A stretch of DNA of 43,538 nt from Terriglobales bacterium (GCA_015654835.1 JAATGG010000081.1:1-43538), one strand, 5' to 3'; positions 7,619-16,774 are shown, counted from the first letter of the stretch. The notes: a model not told the origin generated them from the sequence alone. Numbers and translations are program-made.

Positions 7619-8047
7619 ATGTTGAAACGCCTCTCACTTATCGCCATGGCCGCAATGCTTGCGGTTAGCATGGCTTATGCAGATCAGTCCAAGGGAAAGG
7701 TGATCATCCCGGTCAATAAGACCACGCCGACGAGCGGCAAACAGATGTTCACTAACTACTGTGCCCCCTGCCATGGCGTGGATGCCAAGGGCCGCGGGCC
7801 TGTTGCGACTGCGCTGAAGACTCAACCGGTGGACTTGACCGAGTTGAGCAAGTTGAACCATGGAAAATTCCCCGACACCCATATCGTGACTGTGCTGCAG
7901 TTTGGCGCAGAAATCCCATCTCACGGATCGGTTGAAATGCCTGTCTGGGGTCCAATCCTTGGTAAGATGAACCAGTCTAACCCCCAGGATAAGTTGCTCA
8001 GGGTCAGCAATCTGAGCCGTTACCTGGAAACACTGCAAGTGAAGTAA
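7619..8047 (+). CDS. Secreted c-type cytochrome
   Basis: A 142-residue periplasmic protein: a signal peptide (MLKRLSLIAMAAMLAVSMAYA, cut after about residue 21) and one cytochrome c domain. Haem is attached through Cys48-Ala-Pro-Cys51-His52, with His52 as one axial ligand; Met107 (SVEMPVW) is the likely second ligand. It is a small electron carrier or a subunit of a respiratory chain or dehydrogenase; no partner oxidase or dehydrogenase gene is adjacent, so the partner is unknown. GAGGAAG lies four bases before the ATG. The next gene follows after 36 bases on the same strand. Confidence 0.88.
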   Translation: MLKRLSLIAMAAMLAVSMAYADQSKGKVIIPVNKTTPTSGKQMFTNYCAPCHGVDAKGRGPVATALKTQPVDLTELSKLNHGKFPDTHIVTVLQFGAEIPSHGSVEMPVWGPILGKMNQSNPQDKLLRVSNLSRYLETLQVK

Positions 8048-8083
8048 TGGCCGGCGGCTCATGAGCTTCCGGCAAAGGAAGCC

Positions 8084-9496
8084 ATGACCAAGCCGTACAA
8101 AGTTAAGCCCGATGTGAACCAGAAGGCGCCCAAGGCTCGTAAGCCCGCGGCGCCTTTTGCACGAATTCCCGATAGCCCTCGCCCGTCTCAAGAGCCCGTC
8201 CAACGCCGCACAAAACAGACTCTGCCCCCCAAGGCAGGGCCGTCGCCCAAGACAGGACTGTCGACCTACGGCGCCATCGGGGCTGTCATCAACCGCCGCG
8301 CGGCTGACAGACTGCGCGAAGGTTATCTCTGGGTCTACGCCTCCGACATTGAATCGATCAATGCCGGTGAAAGCACCCCCCCTCCCCCCCTCCTTCCCGT
8401 AGCCGACCAACGCGGCCTCCTCCTCGGCACTGCGCTCTATAGCCCGTCTTCGCAGATTGCGCTACGTGTGGTTTCGCGCGAGGCAATCGATGAGCCCGCG
8501 TGGCTGGCATTGCTGGCCGACCGCCTGCGCACTGCGATTTCTCGCCGGAAATACCTGATCGATGAGGCCACGAATGCCTGCCGGTTGTGCTTCAGTGAAG
8601 CCGACGATCTGCCCGGCCTGGTTGCCGACAGATACGGCGACCTGGTCATTCTTCAGTTTCTGGCCAAGGGTTTGGATTCCGCAGCCGTGCGCGCAACCTG
8701 CGTACGCGTTGTGCGTGAGGAGTTGGCGCCGATAGCTATCCTGGAACGGCCCGACCCGCGTATGCGCGAGTTGGAAGGGCTGGCCGCGCCTAGTCTTGCC
8801 CCCTTGTGGACGGCCGACACAGACACGCCGGTCACCGACACGGACTTCATGCTGAACGGCCTCACGTTCCACTATGACGCCAATTCCGGCCAGAAGACGG
8901 GAGCCTTTCTCGACCAGCGCGCCAATTACGCCGCCGCCCGGGACTGGGCGAAAACACTGGGCGCCACCGGCCGGGCACTGGATGTTTGCTGCTATCAGGG
9001 CGGTTTCGCCCTGCATCTGGCAGAGGTTTGCCGGCAAGTTACGGGCCTCGATGCTTCCCGCTCCTCTCTTGAAGTGGCAGAGCGCAATCTCGAAACCAAC
9101 CGCGCCCGTATACAGGCGCAGGTGGACTGGGTAGAAGGCGACGCCTTCCAGATCCTGCGCGACTGGTCCGACGCGGGTGAGGCTTTCGACACCATCGTCC
9201 TCGATCCGCCGGCATTCGCCAAATCGGTGCGTGCCGTCGAGAGCGCGCTACGTGGCTACAAGGAATTGAACCTGCGGGCACTCAAGATGCTGCGACCGGG
9301 CGGTCTGTTGGTGACCTGCTCATGCAGCCATCATGTGGGTTGGGCCGAGTTGGAAGAGGCCGTAGCCTCGGCCGCAATCGACACACACCGTCGCGTGCGG
9401 CTGCTGGAACGACGCGGTGCTTCTCCCGATCACCCGGTAGTGATAAATCTGCCGGAGACCGAATATCTGAAATGCCTGGTGCTGGAAGTGGAGTAG
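8084..9496 (+). CDS. rlmI: RlmI-type 23S rRNA cytosine-C5 methyltransferase
   Basis: A 470-residue class I SAM-dependent methyltransferase of the RlmI/PUA family. A basic Pro/Lys-rich extension (1-60), unusual for the family, precedes a PUA-like domain (about 62-135) and the Rossmann methyltransferase (about 265-470). The SAM loop is ALDVCCYQGGFAL (298-310), followed by the acidic GLDAS, and the catalytic DPPAF lies at 374-378. In E. coli RlmI methylates C1962 of 23S rRNA; substrate identity here is inferred. AAGGA five bases before the ATG supports this start. A C7-T-C7 run encodes the Pro/Leu stretch near residue 100, inside the PUA region, and is a slippage-prone site. Confidence 0.85.
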   Translation: MTKPYKVKPDVNQKAPKARKPAAPFARIPDSPRPSQEPVQRRTKQTLPPKAGPSPKTGLSTYGAIGAVINRRAADRLREGYLWVYASDIESINAGESTPPPPLLPVADQRGLLLGTALYSPSSQIALRVVSREAIDEPAWLALLADRLRTAISRRKYLIDEATNACRLCFSEADDLPGLVADRYGDLVILQFLAKGLDSAAVRATCVRVVREELAPIAILERPDPRMRELEGLAAPSLAPLWTADTDTPVTDTDFMLNGLTFHYDANSGQKTGAFLDQRANYAAARDWAKTLGATGRALDVCCYQGGFALHLAEVCRQVTGLDASRSSLEVAERNLETNRARIQAQVDWVEGDAFQILRDWSDAGEAFDTIVLDPPAFAKSVRAVESALRGYKELNLRALKMLRPGGLLVTCSCSHHVGWAELEEAVASAAIDTHRRVRLLERRGASPDHPVVINLPETEYLKCLVLEVE

Positions 9497-9539
9497 CGCT
9501 TCATCGGGCTTGGTACGGATTTAGATCAGACCCCGAAAA

Positions 9540-10249
9540 TCAGGCGCCGGCGGTATGCTGGTGCCTGCGCGCCCACAGCCGCGGCCACCAGGGTTCGCCA
9601 GAGCGCTTTCTCGGCAGAGAAGCAGTCTGCTTGGTTGATGCCGACAGTTTGTCGCCCGCATGGGCTTTGGCTGCGGCCGAGGCAGCGGTGGCTGCCCTCA
9701 ACTGGGCCATCGTCTCTTTGACCATCGCCCGAAGGTTCTCTGCCTCAAAGGTGCAGGAGCGCAGGTATGCGGAAACAGAAAGGCCGGCCTCCGCCGCGCG
9801 TTGATGCAGTTGATCGCACTCTTCCTTACTCATGCGGATCGTAATGCTGGCGCACTTTGTGTTCCGTTCGAGCGGCTTTGACAACGAGCGCAACAGGGCC
9901 GAGGCAGCTTCTGCGGCGTCTGATTCGGAAAAGGGCTCGGAGACGGGGGGGGGGTGCTGCCCGCGGCCGGAAGTTTTGTGGAAACCGGCCGGGAAGTTGC
10001 TGCCTGCGGGACGACCTCATCGCCGTCAGCGGAGTGGTAACGGGCATGCGTGTGCAGGGCGTGCTCATAACTGAGAGTCGCCACGTCGTCTGCCAAGGCG
10101 TCGTCTGTCCATGCGGGCATAGGCGCGTCCTTTGCTTCCTTGGCGGAAGCTGCCGGGCGTGTTGCGAGCGCAGCAAGAAGGCCCGCAAAGTTAGAGGGGA
10201 TGGGGGGATCCGCGACTGTAGTTGCCGATTGCTGCATGGCTTGCAGCAT
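9540..10249 (-). pseudogene. RHH/MobC-like protein split by a frameshift at a C10 tract
   Basis: Two overlapping frames join into one coherent protein of about 236 residues if one C is added to the C10 run at 9954-9945 (minus strand). The N-terminal half starts at 10249 (MLQAMQQSATTVADPP), is Ala/Pro-rich and probably disordered. The C-terminal half, in the other frame, has an RHH-like strand and helices (CASITIRMSKEECDQLHQRA, then LSVSAYLRSCTF) resembling MobC-type relaxosome proteins, and a Lys/Arg-rich tail. As printed, translation from 10249 leaves the RHH frame and stops at 9830. The break may be phase variation, mutation, or a homopolymer sequencing error. The gene stands alone between convergent rlmI and the EAL gene. 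Confidence 0.65.
9945..9954 (-). repeat. C10 homopolymer tract at the frameshift
   Basis: Ten G on the plus strand (C10 in the coding sense) exactly where the reading frame changes. C10 gives the truncated product; C11 or C8 would restore the full-length RHH protein. Confidence 0.85.
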
Positions 10250-10393
10250 AGTCTACGTGCGGGCCCGACACATGAGAAATTTTCCAGAGTTTCGGGCAGA
10301 CCGGTTGCAGATCGGGAACCGGCACATTGCCGTTCCCAAAGTGGAACGCACTCTGGAACCACAAATGCGCCGCATTTACGGCGTTTGAAACAT

Positions 10394-11794
10394 TCAGGCA
10401 ACGGCCTCGGAGAGTTCAGGATGGGGCAGAATGCGCCCCGGGAGCCGCAGCAACCGTGTGACCGCCTCAGCCGACAAGGGGGGAGCGAAGAGATAGCCCT
10501 GCCCATACCGGCAGCCCATTCGCCGCAACAGGTCGTATTGCTCGGTAGTTTCGATTCCCTCGGCGACCACGTTCATGCCCAGCACGCGCGCTAGTTCGAC
10601 GATGGTGCGCACGATCTGCAGCGGCTGCTCCCCTTCGGTCATGCGCCCCACAAAGGAGCGGTCGACCTTGAGCACATCGAAAGGAAACGAGTGCAGATTG
10701 CTGAGAGAACTATAGCCGGTTCCGAAGTCGTCCATCGACAGGGAGATTCCCAGCCGTCTCAGGCTGCTGAGCACCTCCAGGGCCGTATCCATATTGGTAA
10801 TCAGGCTGGACTCGGTCATCTCCAAGCCAAGCTGGCGGCTGGAAATCCCCCATTGCACCAACAGGGATTCGACGTGATCGGCCAGCCCTTCGCGGGAAAA
10901 CTGGCGCGCGGATAAGTTGACGCAGACTCGCAAGGACCCATGCCGCGGGTCCTCTTTGCTCCAGGTCTGGATCTGGCGGCAGGCCTCCGCCAGTCCCCAA
11001 TCGCCCATGGGCAGAATCAGGCCGTTCTCTTCTGCTTTGGGAATGAAATCCAGCGGCGAGATCAGTCCCCGCTCCGGATGCTGCCAGCGAATCAACGCTT
11101 CGAGGCCGACAATCTTGCGGGAGAAGAGGTCGACCTCCGGCTGGTAATAGAGCACAAATTCGTGCTGGTCCAGCGCGCGCCGCAGGTCGCGGGTCTGAGG
11201 CCAGGCACCCGTCTCCGGAGGCGTCCTCTCAACCTGAGAGTTGCGCGATCCGAGTTTGGCGCCCGGCGTCGTAAAGCTCTTACGCAGCATGTGCAACTCA
11301 AGCTGGCTGGCTGCCATGCCAGCCAGGCTCTCGAACATTCCGATCTCGTCCGCATCCATGCCCGGACGGGGTTTCCGGCAAGAGATGCTCAGGACTCCCA
11401 GGATTCTGCCGCTGGCGGAGCGCACCGGAACGCCGGCGAAAAACGTCATGCCAATCTGCCGTAGAAGCGTGGCTCGCCCTTTAAATTGATGCTCCAGCGA
11501 GATGTCGGGAATCACCACCGGGCCGTCCTGGGCAAGCACCATCTCAAAGATGGAGTTACCGCGCGGTAGTTCGCGCACGGCTCTGCCCCAGTAGGACTTC
11601 ATCCAAATGCGGGTCTCATCGACAAAGCCCAACAAGGCGATATCGGCTTGAAAATATTCCGCCGTCAAGCGGGTCAGGGCATCGTAGCTGGGTTCCGAGG
11701 CAGTATCGAGAATCTCGCTAGAAAAAAGCGCTGCAAGTCGAGCAGCTTCCCTCTGCTGCTCTGGTTGGCCGGTTTCGACCACTGCTCGTGGCAT
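10394..11794 (-). CDS. GAF-EAL cyclic-di-GMP phosphodiesterase
   Basis: A 466-residue cytoplasmic signalling protein that should hydrolyse c-di-GMP. The ATG at 11794 is chosen because GGTGGAG lies five bases upstream; a longer frame begins at 11824. A GAF sensor domain covers about 20-165 and an EAL domain about 205-460. The catalytic set is complete: the EALIRW motif (Glu232), NLSARQF, MTESSL, the [10 protein letters not shown] loop, KVDRSFV, AEGIET and QGYLF. There is no membrane segment and no GGDEF domain, so it is a degradation-only enzyme regulated by a soluble GAF ligand, which is unknown. It follows the prolyl oligopeptidase gene on the same strand after about 135 bases containing an inverted repeat. 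Confidence 0.9.
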   Translation of the reverse strand: MPRAVVETGQPEQQREAARLAALFSSEILDTASEPSYDALTRLTAEYFQADIALLGFVDETRIWMKSYWGRAVRELPRGNSIFEMVLAQDGPVVIPDISLEHQFKGRATLLRQIGMTFFAGVPVRSASGRILGVLSISCRKPRPGMDADEIGMFESLAGMAASQLELHMLRKSFTTPGAKLGSRNSQVERTPPETGAWPQTRDLRRALDQHEFVLYYQPEVDLFSRKIVGLEALIRWQHPERGLISPLDFIPKAEENGLILPMGDWGLAEACRQIQTWSKEDPRHGSLRVCVNLSARQFSREGLADHVESLLVQWGISSRQLGLEMTESSLITNMDTALEVLSSLRRLGISLSMDDFGTGYSSLSNLHSFPFDVLKVDRSFVGRMTEGEQPLQIVRTIVELARVLGMNVVAEGIETTEQYDLLRRMGCRYGQGYLFAPPLSAEAVTRLLRLPGRILPHPELSEAVA

Positions 11795-11875
11795 CTTAGC
11801 TCCACCGTCGTAGCACTCCCGCAACTAGGAGTTCCCGGAATCCGTATTGGAATTATCGGACTGGACGATGGGGAG

Positions 11876-11934
11876 ATGAGGTTACGTAGGGGTATTCTCC
11901 TTAAGTTCCCAACTGCCAATTACCGTAACCTCAT
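11876..11934. repeat. Inverted repeat with 11-bp arms at the end of the prolyl oligopeptidase gene
   Basis: ATGAGGTTACG (11876-11886) is mirrored exactly by CGTAACCTCAT (11924-11934), with a 37-base loop. The right arm includes the stop codon of the prolyl oligopeptidase gene. There is no T tract, so a simple intrinsic terminator is unlikely; it could be an mRNA stability or processing element, or a protein site. Confidence 0.6.
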
Positions 11935-14063
11935 TTGGGATTACCTAACTGTCCCGACTCCGTCCACAAAAACGTAAGTTGATCGGTATCGTCCTGAATC
12001 TGCTGCTCGATCGACACGCCTGCGCTGTGGCCGCCCTGCAGGCTGTAGTGAAGCAGGATGGGCCGCCCGCTGGAGGAAGCCGCCTGCAGCAGCGGCGTCA
12101 TCTTGCGGGCATGAAGCGGATTGACCCGGGTATCGTTGTCGCCGGTGAAGAACATCACCGCCGGATACGCGATTCCTGCCTTGACGTTCTGATAGGGCGA
12201 ATACTTCAGCAGGTAGGAAAAGTCCTTTTCATGGTCCGCAGAGCCGTATTCAGTGGTCCATTGCGGCCCTTGCGGAAACCTCTGGTAGCGGAGCATGTCC
12301 AGCAGCGGATAGCCGCACCAGACAGCAGAAAACAGGTCGGAACGCTGGGTGATCGAAGCGCCCATCAACAATCCACCATTGGACCGGCCGCTGATAGCAA
12401 AATGCGCAGGCGAGGTATATTTGTTGGCGATCAGGTATTCGGCTGCGGCAAACCAGTCGTCGAAGACGTTTTGCTTCTTCTCGAACATGGCCTGCTCGTG
12501 CCAGAGCCGGCCATATTCGCTGCCGCCGCGCAGGTTAGGCAGGGCAAACCAACCGCCCTGTTGGAGCCACCAGGCCCATGCAGGATTCCAGGCCGGGGTC
12601 ATACTCAGGTTGAAACCGCCGTAGCCGGTCATCAGCAGCCGTTCGGTACCATCGCACTTCAATCCTTTTTTGCCGGCGATAAACATGGGTACCTGGGTGC
12701 TATCCTTCGACTTATAGAACACCTGCTTCAGTTCGTACCGTGCCGATTCGAAGGGGACCTTGGATTGGGCGAAGATATCGCGCCTGCCGGTCGCCGTGTC
12801 GATGCGGTAGATGGTAGGCGGCACAATGAAAGACGAGAAGCTGAAATAGCCGTAGCGATCAGAGGGCCGGCCGCGGAGAGCGGAGGCCGTACCGATGCCG
12901 TCGTAATCGATATTGCCTGCCGGTTTGCCGTCCAGGGTATAGGCGGTGGTCTCCGACTTCACATCCTTGAGCCGTTTGACGTACAACTTGCCGCCGACAA
13001 TGGAGGCATCTTCCAGAACATCGGAGCCCTCGGGCACAACGGTCTTCCAAACATCGGGCAGAACGCCGGGGTCGGCTTTGAGAATGCATCCCTTGGGCGC
13101 TTTGTAATCCGTCTTCACGTACCACGCGCCCTTGGCATAGAGGGCGGAAAAACGCGACTCCAAACCCCACACCAGAATGTCGAAAGGGGAATTCGGCCGG
13201 GTCAGATCGCGGAATACGATGTCCACACGCTTGGCGGGAACGCCGCGATTGATTTGGACGACCAAGTAATGCCCATCGTCGGTGACGCTGGCTCCAAACA
13301 GGTCGATGTTGCCCAGCGGCTCGCCGCGAAACTCATGGCCGAAAAGCAGCGTGTCGCGGGATATGCGCGTGCCCAGCAGATGTTCGTAAAGGAGCGTCCC
13401 CTCACGGTTGCCGCGCGCATAGAACAATCCCGTGCCGTCGGGCCTGAAGTCGACCGAGCGGTAGAGGCCCGCGGGCAGTTCGTCTTCGAGCGTCTTGCCG
13501 GTCTTGACGTTGAAGACCCGCACAGTCGTTTCGTCCGCGCCACCCTGCCGCACCTCGTATGCCAGCAACGCGCCGTCGTGCGATACATCGGCAAGACCGA
13601 CCGAGGTATTGGGATCGCGGCTGAGGGCGGCGGGATCGATCAGGCGCTCATCTTTTCCTGTCCAGCCGCGGCGCATGTAGATGGAAACCTGATCTTCGCC
13701 CGCCAACCGCTTCATAAAAAAGTAGTTGCCATTGCGTTCAACGGGAGCGCCCGACAGCGAGACGTGCTCCAGGGCATCGAGATCGTCCGCGGCTTGCAGC
13801 CGTATAGGAGCCTGCTGCAGATAGCGCGCCGTGTAGGCATTCTGGGCCTCGATGAAGGCGCGTGTCTCGCTGCTTTTCGCGTCCTCAAGCCAGCGGTAAT
13901 TGTCGACGATCCTGGTTCCGAAGTAATCGTCGCTCACGGGAACGGCAGCGACGGCGGGTGGCGGAGGCAGCTTGATGCCATCCCGGCCGTGGATCGCCTG
14001 AGCGATGCTGTCGCCACCGCACAACGCGGCTGTCACCAAGCCTGCCGTCAAGATAGAGCGCAT
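11931..14063 (-). CDS. Secreted prolyl oligopeptidase (S9A serine peptidase)
   Basis: A 710-residue peptidase cleaving short peptides after proline. ATG 14063 is chosen for the strong GGGAGGG six bases upstream and because it gives a signal peptide at once (MRSILTAGLVTAALCGGDS, to about residue 23); the frame itself extends further upstream. The N-terminal DDYFGTRIVDNYRWLED is typical of S9A, followed by a seven-bladed propeller and a C-terminal alpha/beta hydrolase. The catalytic triad, by hand count, is Ser561 (GRSNGG), Asp644 (GDNDTR) and His679 (GGHSAG). It likely works in the periplasm in peptide scavenging. It is divergent from murJ. Confidence 0.92.
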   Translation of the reverse strand: MRSILTAGLVTAALCGGDSIAQAIHGRDGIKLPPPPAVAAVPVSDDYFGTRIVDNYRWLEDAKSSETRAFIEAQNAYTARYLQQAPIRLQAADDLDALEHVSLSGAPVERNGNYFFMKRLAGEDQVSIYMRRGWTGKDERLIDPAALSRDPNTSVGLADVSHDGALLAYEVRQGGADETTVRVFNVKTGKTLEDELPAGLYRSVDFRPDGTGLFYARGNREGTLLYEHLLGTRISRDTLLFGHEFRGEPLGNIDLFGASVTDDGHYLVVQINRGVPAKRVDIVFRDLTRPNSPFDILVWGLESRFSALYAKGAWYVKTDYKAPKGCILKADPGVLPDVWKTVVPEGSDVLEDASIVGGKLYVKRLKDVKSETTAYTLDGKPAGNIDYDGIGTASALRGRPSDRYGYFSFSSFIVPPTIYRIDTATGRRDIFAQSKVPFESARYELKQVFYKSKDSTQVPMFIAGKKGLKCDGTERLLMTGYGGFNLSMTPAWNPAWAWWLQQGGWFALPNLRGGSEYGRLWHEQAMFEKKQNVFDDWFAAAEYLIANKYTSPAHFAISGRSNGGLLMGASITQRSDLFSAVWCGYPLLDMLRYQRFPQGPQWTTEYGSADHEKDFSYLLKYSPYQNVKAGIAYPAVMFFTGDNDTRVNPLHARKMTPLLQAASSSGRPILLHYSLQGGHSAGVSIEQQIQDDTDQLTFLWTESGQLGNPK

Positions 14064-14168
14064 TACGACCCTCCCGTTAGACATTTCTTGGCTCTGGCGA
14101 GCGGTTACTTGCTTGACAGTGTAATGCCCCCGCGCCGCGTCACATGCCTGCCTGCTGCATAATCCCGA

Positions 14169-14174
14169 TAGAAT
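14169..14174 (+). promoter_or_regulatory. Possible -10 box of murJ
   Basis: TAGAAT lies nine bases before the GTG at 14183, so the message would have only one or two leader bases. No convincing -35 box is present. The local context GATAGAATC resembles the GATAGCATC core of the 22-bp motif found twice near 38.3 and 40.6 kb. Confidence 0.3.
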
Positions 14175-14182
14175 CATCGTTA

Positions 14183-15826
14183 GTGGCAGAATCGCCCCAA
14201 ACTCAATCTTCTCCGGCACCCCGGCCGCGGTCGCGGTGGACACGGGCCGTAAACCTGCTGCGCCCGTCGCACGCCCATACGGCTTTCACGGCTACGCTCG
14301 TGTTGATGGCATCGACCTTTTTGTCGCGCATCATGGGCCTGGTCCGGGTGAAATATGTCGCATGGCTGTTTGGCCGGGGACCTGAAGCCGATGCGCTCAA
14401 CGGCGCATTTGTGCTGCCGGAAATGATTTCGTACTTCCTGGTGGGCGGAGCGGCGTCCATTACGTTCGTCACTATCCTCACGCGCTATCGCGATAACGGC
14501 AAGGAGGCGGAAGGCGAACGTTCGCTCTCGGTCATTCTCACCACCATGTTTCTGGTGCTGGGCGGGGCCATCGTAATCGCCGAGATTGCGGCGCCATGGT
14601 ACATCCACTGGTGGTTTAATGGCTTCGACGCGCAGCGGATGGCACTTTGCGTGCATTTGACGCGCATTCTGCTGCCGGCGCAGTTGTTCTTTTTTGCAGG
14701 CGGCGTCTTTGGCGCGGTGCTGCTGGTACGTAAACAGTTCAATGTGCAGGCAGTCTCGCCGCTGATTTATAACCTCGGCACGATCCTGGGTGGGCTGTTG
14801 CTGGTGCGCTACATCGGCGTCTCTTCGCTTGCGTACGGCACGCTTGCGGGCGCCTTTTGCGGGCCGTTCCTGCTGAATGCAGTCTTTGCACGGCGCGCCG
14901 GTACGCACTACAAGCCCTTGCTCGATTGGCGCGACGAGGGGCTGCGCGAGTGGGTGCGGTTGTCGCTCCCGTTGATGGCCGGAGTGTCGCTGGTGACGGC
15001 GGACAGTTGGTTTATCGTTCACTTTGCATCGAACACCGGCGGCGGCGTTTCACTGATGAACTATGCCAAGATGCTTTTTACCGCTCCGATGGCGGTGCTG
15101 GCGCAGGCGGCGGGGGCGGCATCCATGCCCTTTTTCGCCAGTCTGTGGGCCAAGCAGAAGCGCTATGAATTTGCGGTGGGTGTGGCGGATTCGGTTTCGC
15201 GGGTCTCTTGCCTTGGGCTGCTGGCGGCCTCGGCCATGGCGGCACTGGGCGAACCGCTGGTGAGCCTGCTGTTTGTGGGCGGCCGCTTCTCGGCGGCCGA
15301 TGCGCGGGAATGCGCCGGCTATTTTGCCGTCTTCTCCATCTCCATGTTTCTCTGGTCGGCCCAGTCCATTTATGCACGCGCGTTCTATGCCGCGGGCAAT
15401 ACCTTCGTTCCCATGGTCGCCGGTACGGCGGTCACCGTGGTTTCGCTGCCGATCTACGCCGTGCTCTTTCACTGGTATGGAGCGATGGGGCTGGCGGTTG
15501 CTTCTAACATCGGCATCGCGCTGCAAACCGGGACGATTGCGCTGCTTCTGCACCAGCGGCACATGGTTTCGCTGGCCAGCCTGGACTATGCAGAAATGGG
15601 CCGCTGCCTGCTGGCCGCGGTGGTGGGCGGGTCAGCGGTTTGGGGAATCTTTGGGTGGCCGGGCGCTCATCTGTGGGGACGCTATCTACCAGCACAAGGC
15701 CGCTTATTCGACCTGGCAATCCTGATCGCCGGAACGCTGCTGTGGGCCGTGATCGGAAAGTGGGTCCTGGAGAAAACCGGCTCGGCATTGCCCAAGGTCA
15801 TGATGAAGAGACTGAAACTGGGGTAG
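14183..15826 (+). CDS. murJ: Lipid II flippase MurJ (MviN)
   Basis: A polytopic inner-membrane protein of the MATE/MOP superfamily, 547 residues from GTG 14183 (the frame continues up to an ATG at 14144, which would add 13 unlikely residues including CC). About 14 membrane helices are visible. The N-terminal signature ASTFLSRIMGLVRVKYVAWL is typical of MurJ, and conserved segments such as GGAASITFVTILTRY, LLVRKQFNVQAVSPLIYNLG and RAFYAAGNTFVPM follow. It moves lipid II across the membrane for peptidoglycan synthesis. It is transcribed alone, diverges from the prolyl oligopeptidase gene, and ends at a strong bidirectional terminator shared with the bactofilin operon. Confidence 0.93.
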   Translation: MAESPQTQSSPAPRPRSRWTRAVNLLRPSHAHTAFTATLVLMASTFLSRIMGLVRVKYVAWLFGRGPEADALNGAFVLPEMISYFLVGGAASITFVTILTRYRDNGKEAEGERSLSVILTTMFLVLGGAIVIAEIAAPWYIHWWFNGFDAQRMALCVHLTRILLPAQLFFFAGGVFGAVLLVRKQFNVQAVSPLIYNLGTILGGLLLVRYIGVSSLAYGTLAGAFCGPFLLNAVFARRAGTHYKPLLDWRDEGLREWVRLSLPLMAGVSLVTADSWFIVHFASNTGGGVSLMNYAKMLFTAPMAVLAQAAGAASMPFFASLWAKQKRYEFAVGVADSVSRVSCLGLLAASAMAALGEPLVSLLFVGGRFSAADARECAGYFAVFSISMFLWSAQSIYARAFYAAGNTFVPMVAGTAVTVVSLPIYAVLFHWYGAMGLAVASNIGIALQTGTIALLLHQRHMVSLASLDYAEMGRCLLAAVVGGSAVWGIFGWPGAHLWGRYLPAQGRLFDLAILIAGTLLWAVIGKWVLEKTGSALPKVMMKRLKLG

Positions 15827-15881
15827 AAATGCACCCGCCCGCTCCGGCGCAGATCCTGGCTGCCACGACTCCAGTTACACA

Positions 15882-15912
15882 AAACCCCTTGTCTTTTGCG
15901 GACAAGGGGTTT
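15882..15912. terminator. Bidirectional terminator between murJ and bactofilin
   Basis: A perfect 12-bp stem, AAACCCCTTGTC / GACAAGGGGTTT, with a 7-base loop. It lies 56 bases after the murJ stop and 35 bases after the end of the convergent bactofilin gene, with A and T at the stem base on either strand. Confidence 0.85.
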
Positions 15913-15946
15913 CGCGTATCCAAATATCTAAAGTTGGACGCTGCCG

Positions 15947-16447
15947 CTACGAATGGACCGGCTTGGCAGATTCGTGATTTGTATTGACGGGTGCGGACTT
16001 GGCATCGGGCTTGCGAATATCGATGCCGCCCTTGAAGAAAGCGCCATCTTCAATGCTGATGCGGGCTGCGGCGACGTCGCCCGTCAAGGCGCCTTCGGCG
16101 CGGATATCCACGCGATCCGTAGCGGTAACATTGCCACGAACCTTGCCCAACACCACAATCTCGCGAGCAGAAATGCTGGCGCCGACCTGGCCGTTGCGGC
16201 CCACGGTCACCCGGTTACCGGGCAGGTTGATGCTGCCTTCGACTTTGCCGTCGATAAAGAGCGACTCGGAACCGGTAATCTCACCTTTCACGAACAAGCC
16301 CTTGCTGATGGTGGCCTGATCGCCGGCGGGAACGGTGGCACGAGCTACGGATTCGTGGGAGGGGGGGGGGGGGGTAGAGCGCATCGGTTCCGGGGTTGGC
16401 GTGTTGGTAGGGGGCTCGGACTGGCTTGGTTTCCACATAGGTCTCAA
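15947..16447 (-). CDS. Bactofilin, first paralogue
   Basis: A 166-residue bactofilin (DUF583), a beta-helical protein that polymerises without nucleotide into cytoskeletal filaments or membrane-bound patches used in cell shape and localised wall synthesis. The core covers about 43-145 with the repeating hydrophobic/Gly rungs (GLFVKGEITGSESLFIDGKV, REIVVLGKVRGNVTATDRV). The N terminus starts at a TTG at 16447 placed well after AAGGAA; an ATG at 16438 gives MWKPSQ, the same opening as the paralogue. The disordered N-terminal tail contains four consecutive prolines encoded by a C14 tract. It lies 328 bp downstream of the second bactofilin on the same strand. Confidence 0.88.
   Translation of the reverse strand: MRPMWKPSQSEPPTNTPTPEPMRSTPPPPSHESVARATVPAGDQATISKGLFVKGEITGSESLFIDGKVEGSINLPGNRVTVGRNGQVGASISAREIVVLGKVRGNVTATDRVDIRAEGALTGDVAAARISIEDGAFFKGGIDIRKPDAKSAPVNTNHESAKPVHS
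16361..16374 (-). repeat. C14 homopolymer inside the bactofilin gene
   Basis: Fourteen G on the plus strand (C14 in the coding sense) encode the end of Thr and four Pro codons near residue 26. The frame is intact at 14 but any single-base slip would remove the whole bactofilin core. Confidence 0.9.
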
Positions 16448-16699
16448 TAATTCCTTTCCTTGTCCGCTTCCGGATTCGGTTCAGACAGGGCGATTGCATA
16501 TGGTGAAGTCTGCCACATGCTCAGTTTAGCCCGCTGTTCCGTGCGCCAGTGTCCCGTGAGTCTATACGTGTCTATATGTGCCTTGGCCGCGACGCAACGG
16601 AATACCGCGCTGCAATGATTCTCGCACAGGGAACAAGCACGAATGGACAAGCTGGAGACGGTATGTGCACAGAATACCAACAAGGCGAGTCAACATCGG

Positions 16700-16743
16700 A
16701 AAGGGAAACAGGCGGAGGATAATTCCCAGACCGGTTTCCCTTT
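16700..16743 (-). terminator. Hairpin between the two bactofilin genes
   Basis: AAAGGGAAAC (16700-16709) pairs with GTTTCCCTTT (16734-16743) around a 24-base loop, about 30 bases after the stop of the upstream bactofilin. The T run is better on the plus strand (16741-16745), so termination of the minus-strand message is uncertain; a processing site is an alternative. The rest of the 327-bp gap (16448-16774) shows nothing else. Confidence 0.4.
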
Positions 16744-16774
16744 TTGCAATGGCTGTCGGTGAATAAAAAATAAT

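Noticed and set aside
11979-14162. Long open frame (over 700 codons) antisense to the prolyl oligopeptidase gene
   Set aside because: The opposite strand encodes a peptidase with an intact triad and a good start; the antisense frame has no recognisable domain and is a product of high-GC codon usage.
15947-16447. Frameshift in the bactofilin at its C14 tract
   Set aside because: With 14 bases the frame reads straight through from MWKP to the intact beta-helix core.
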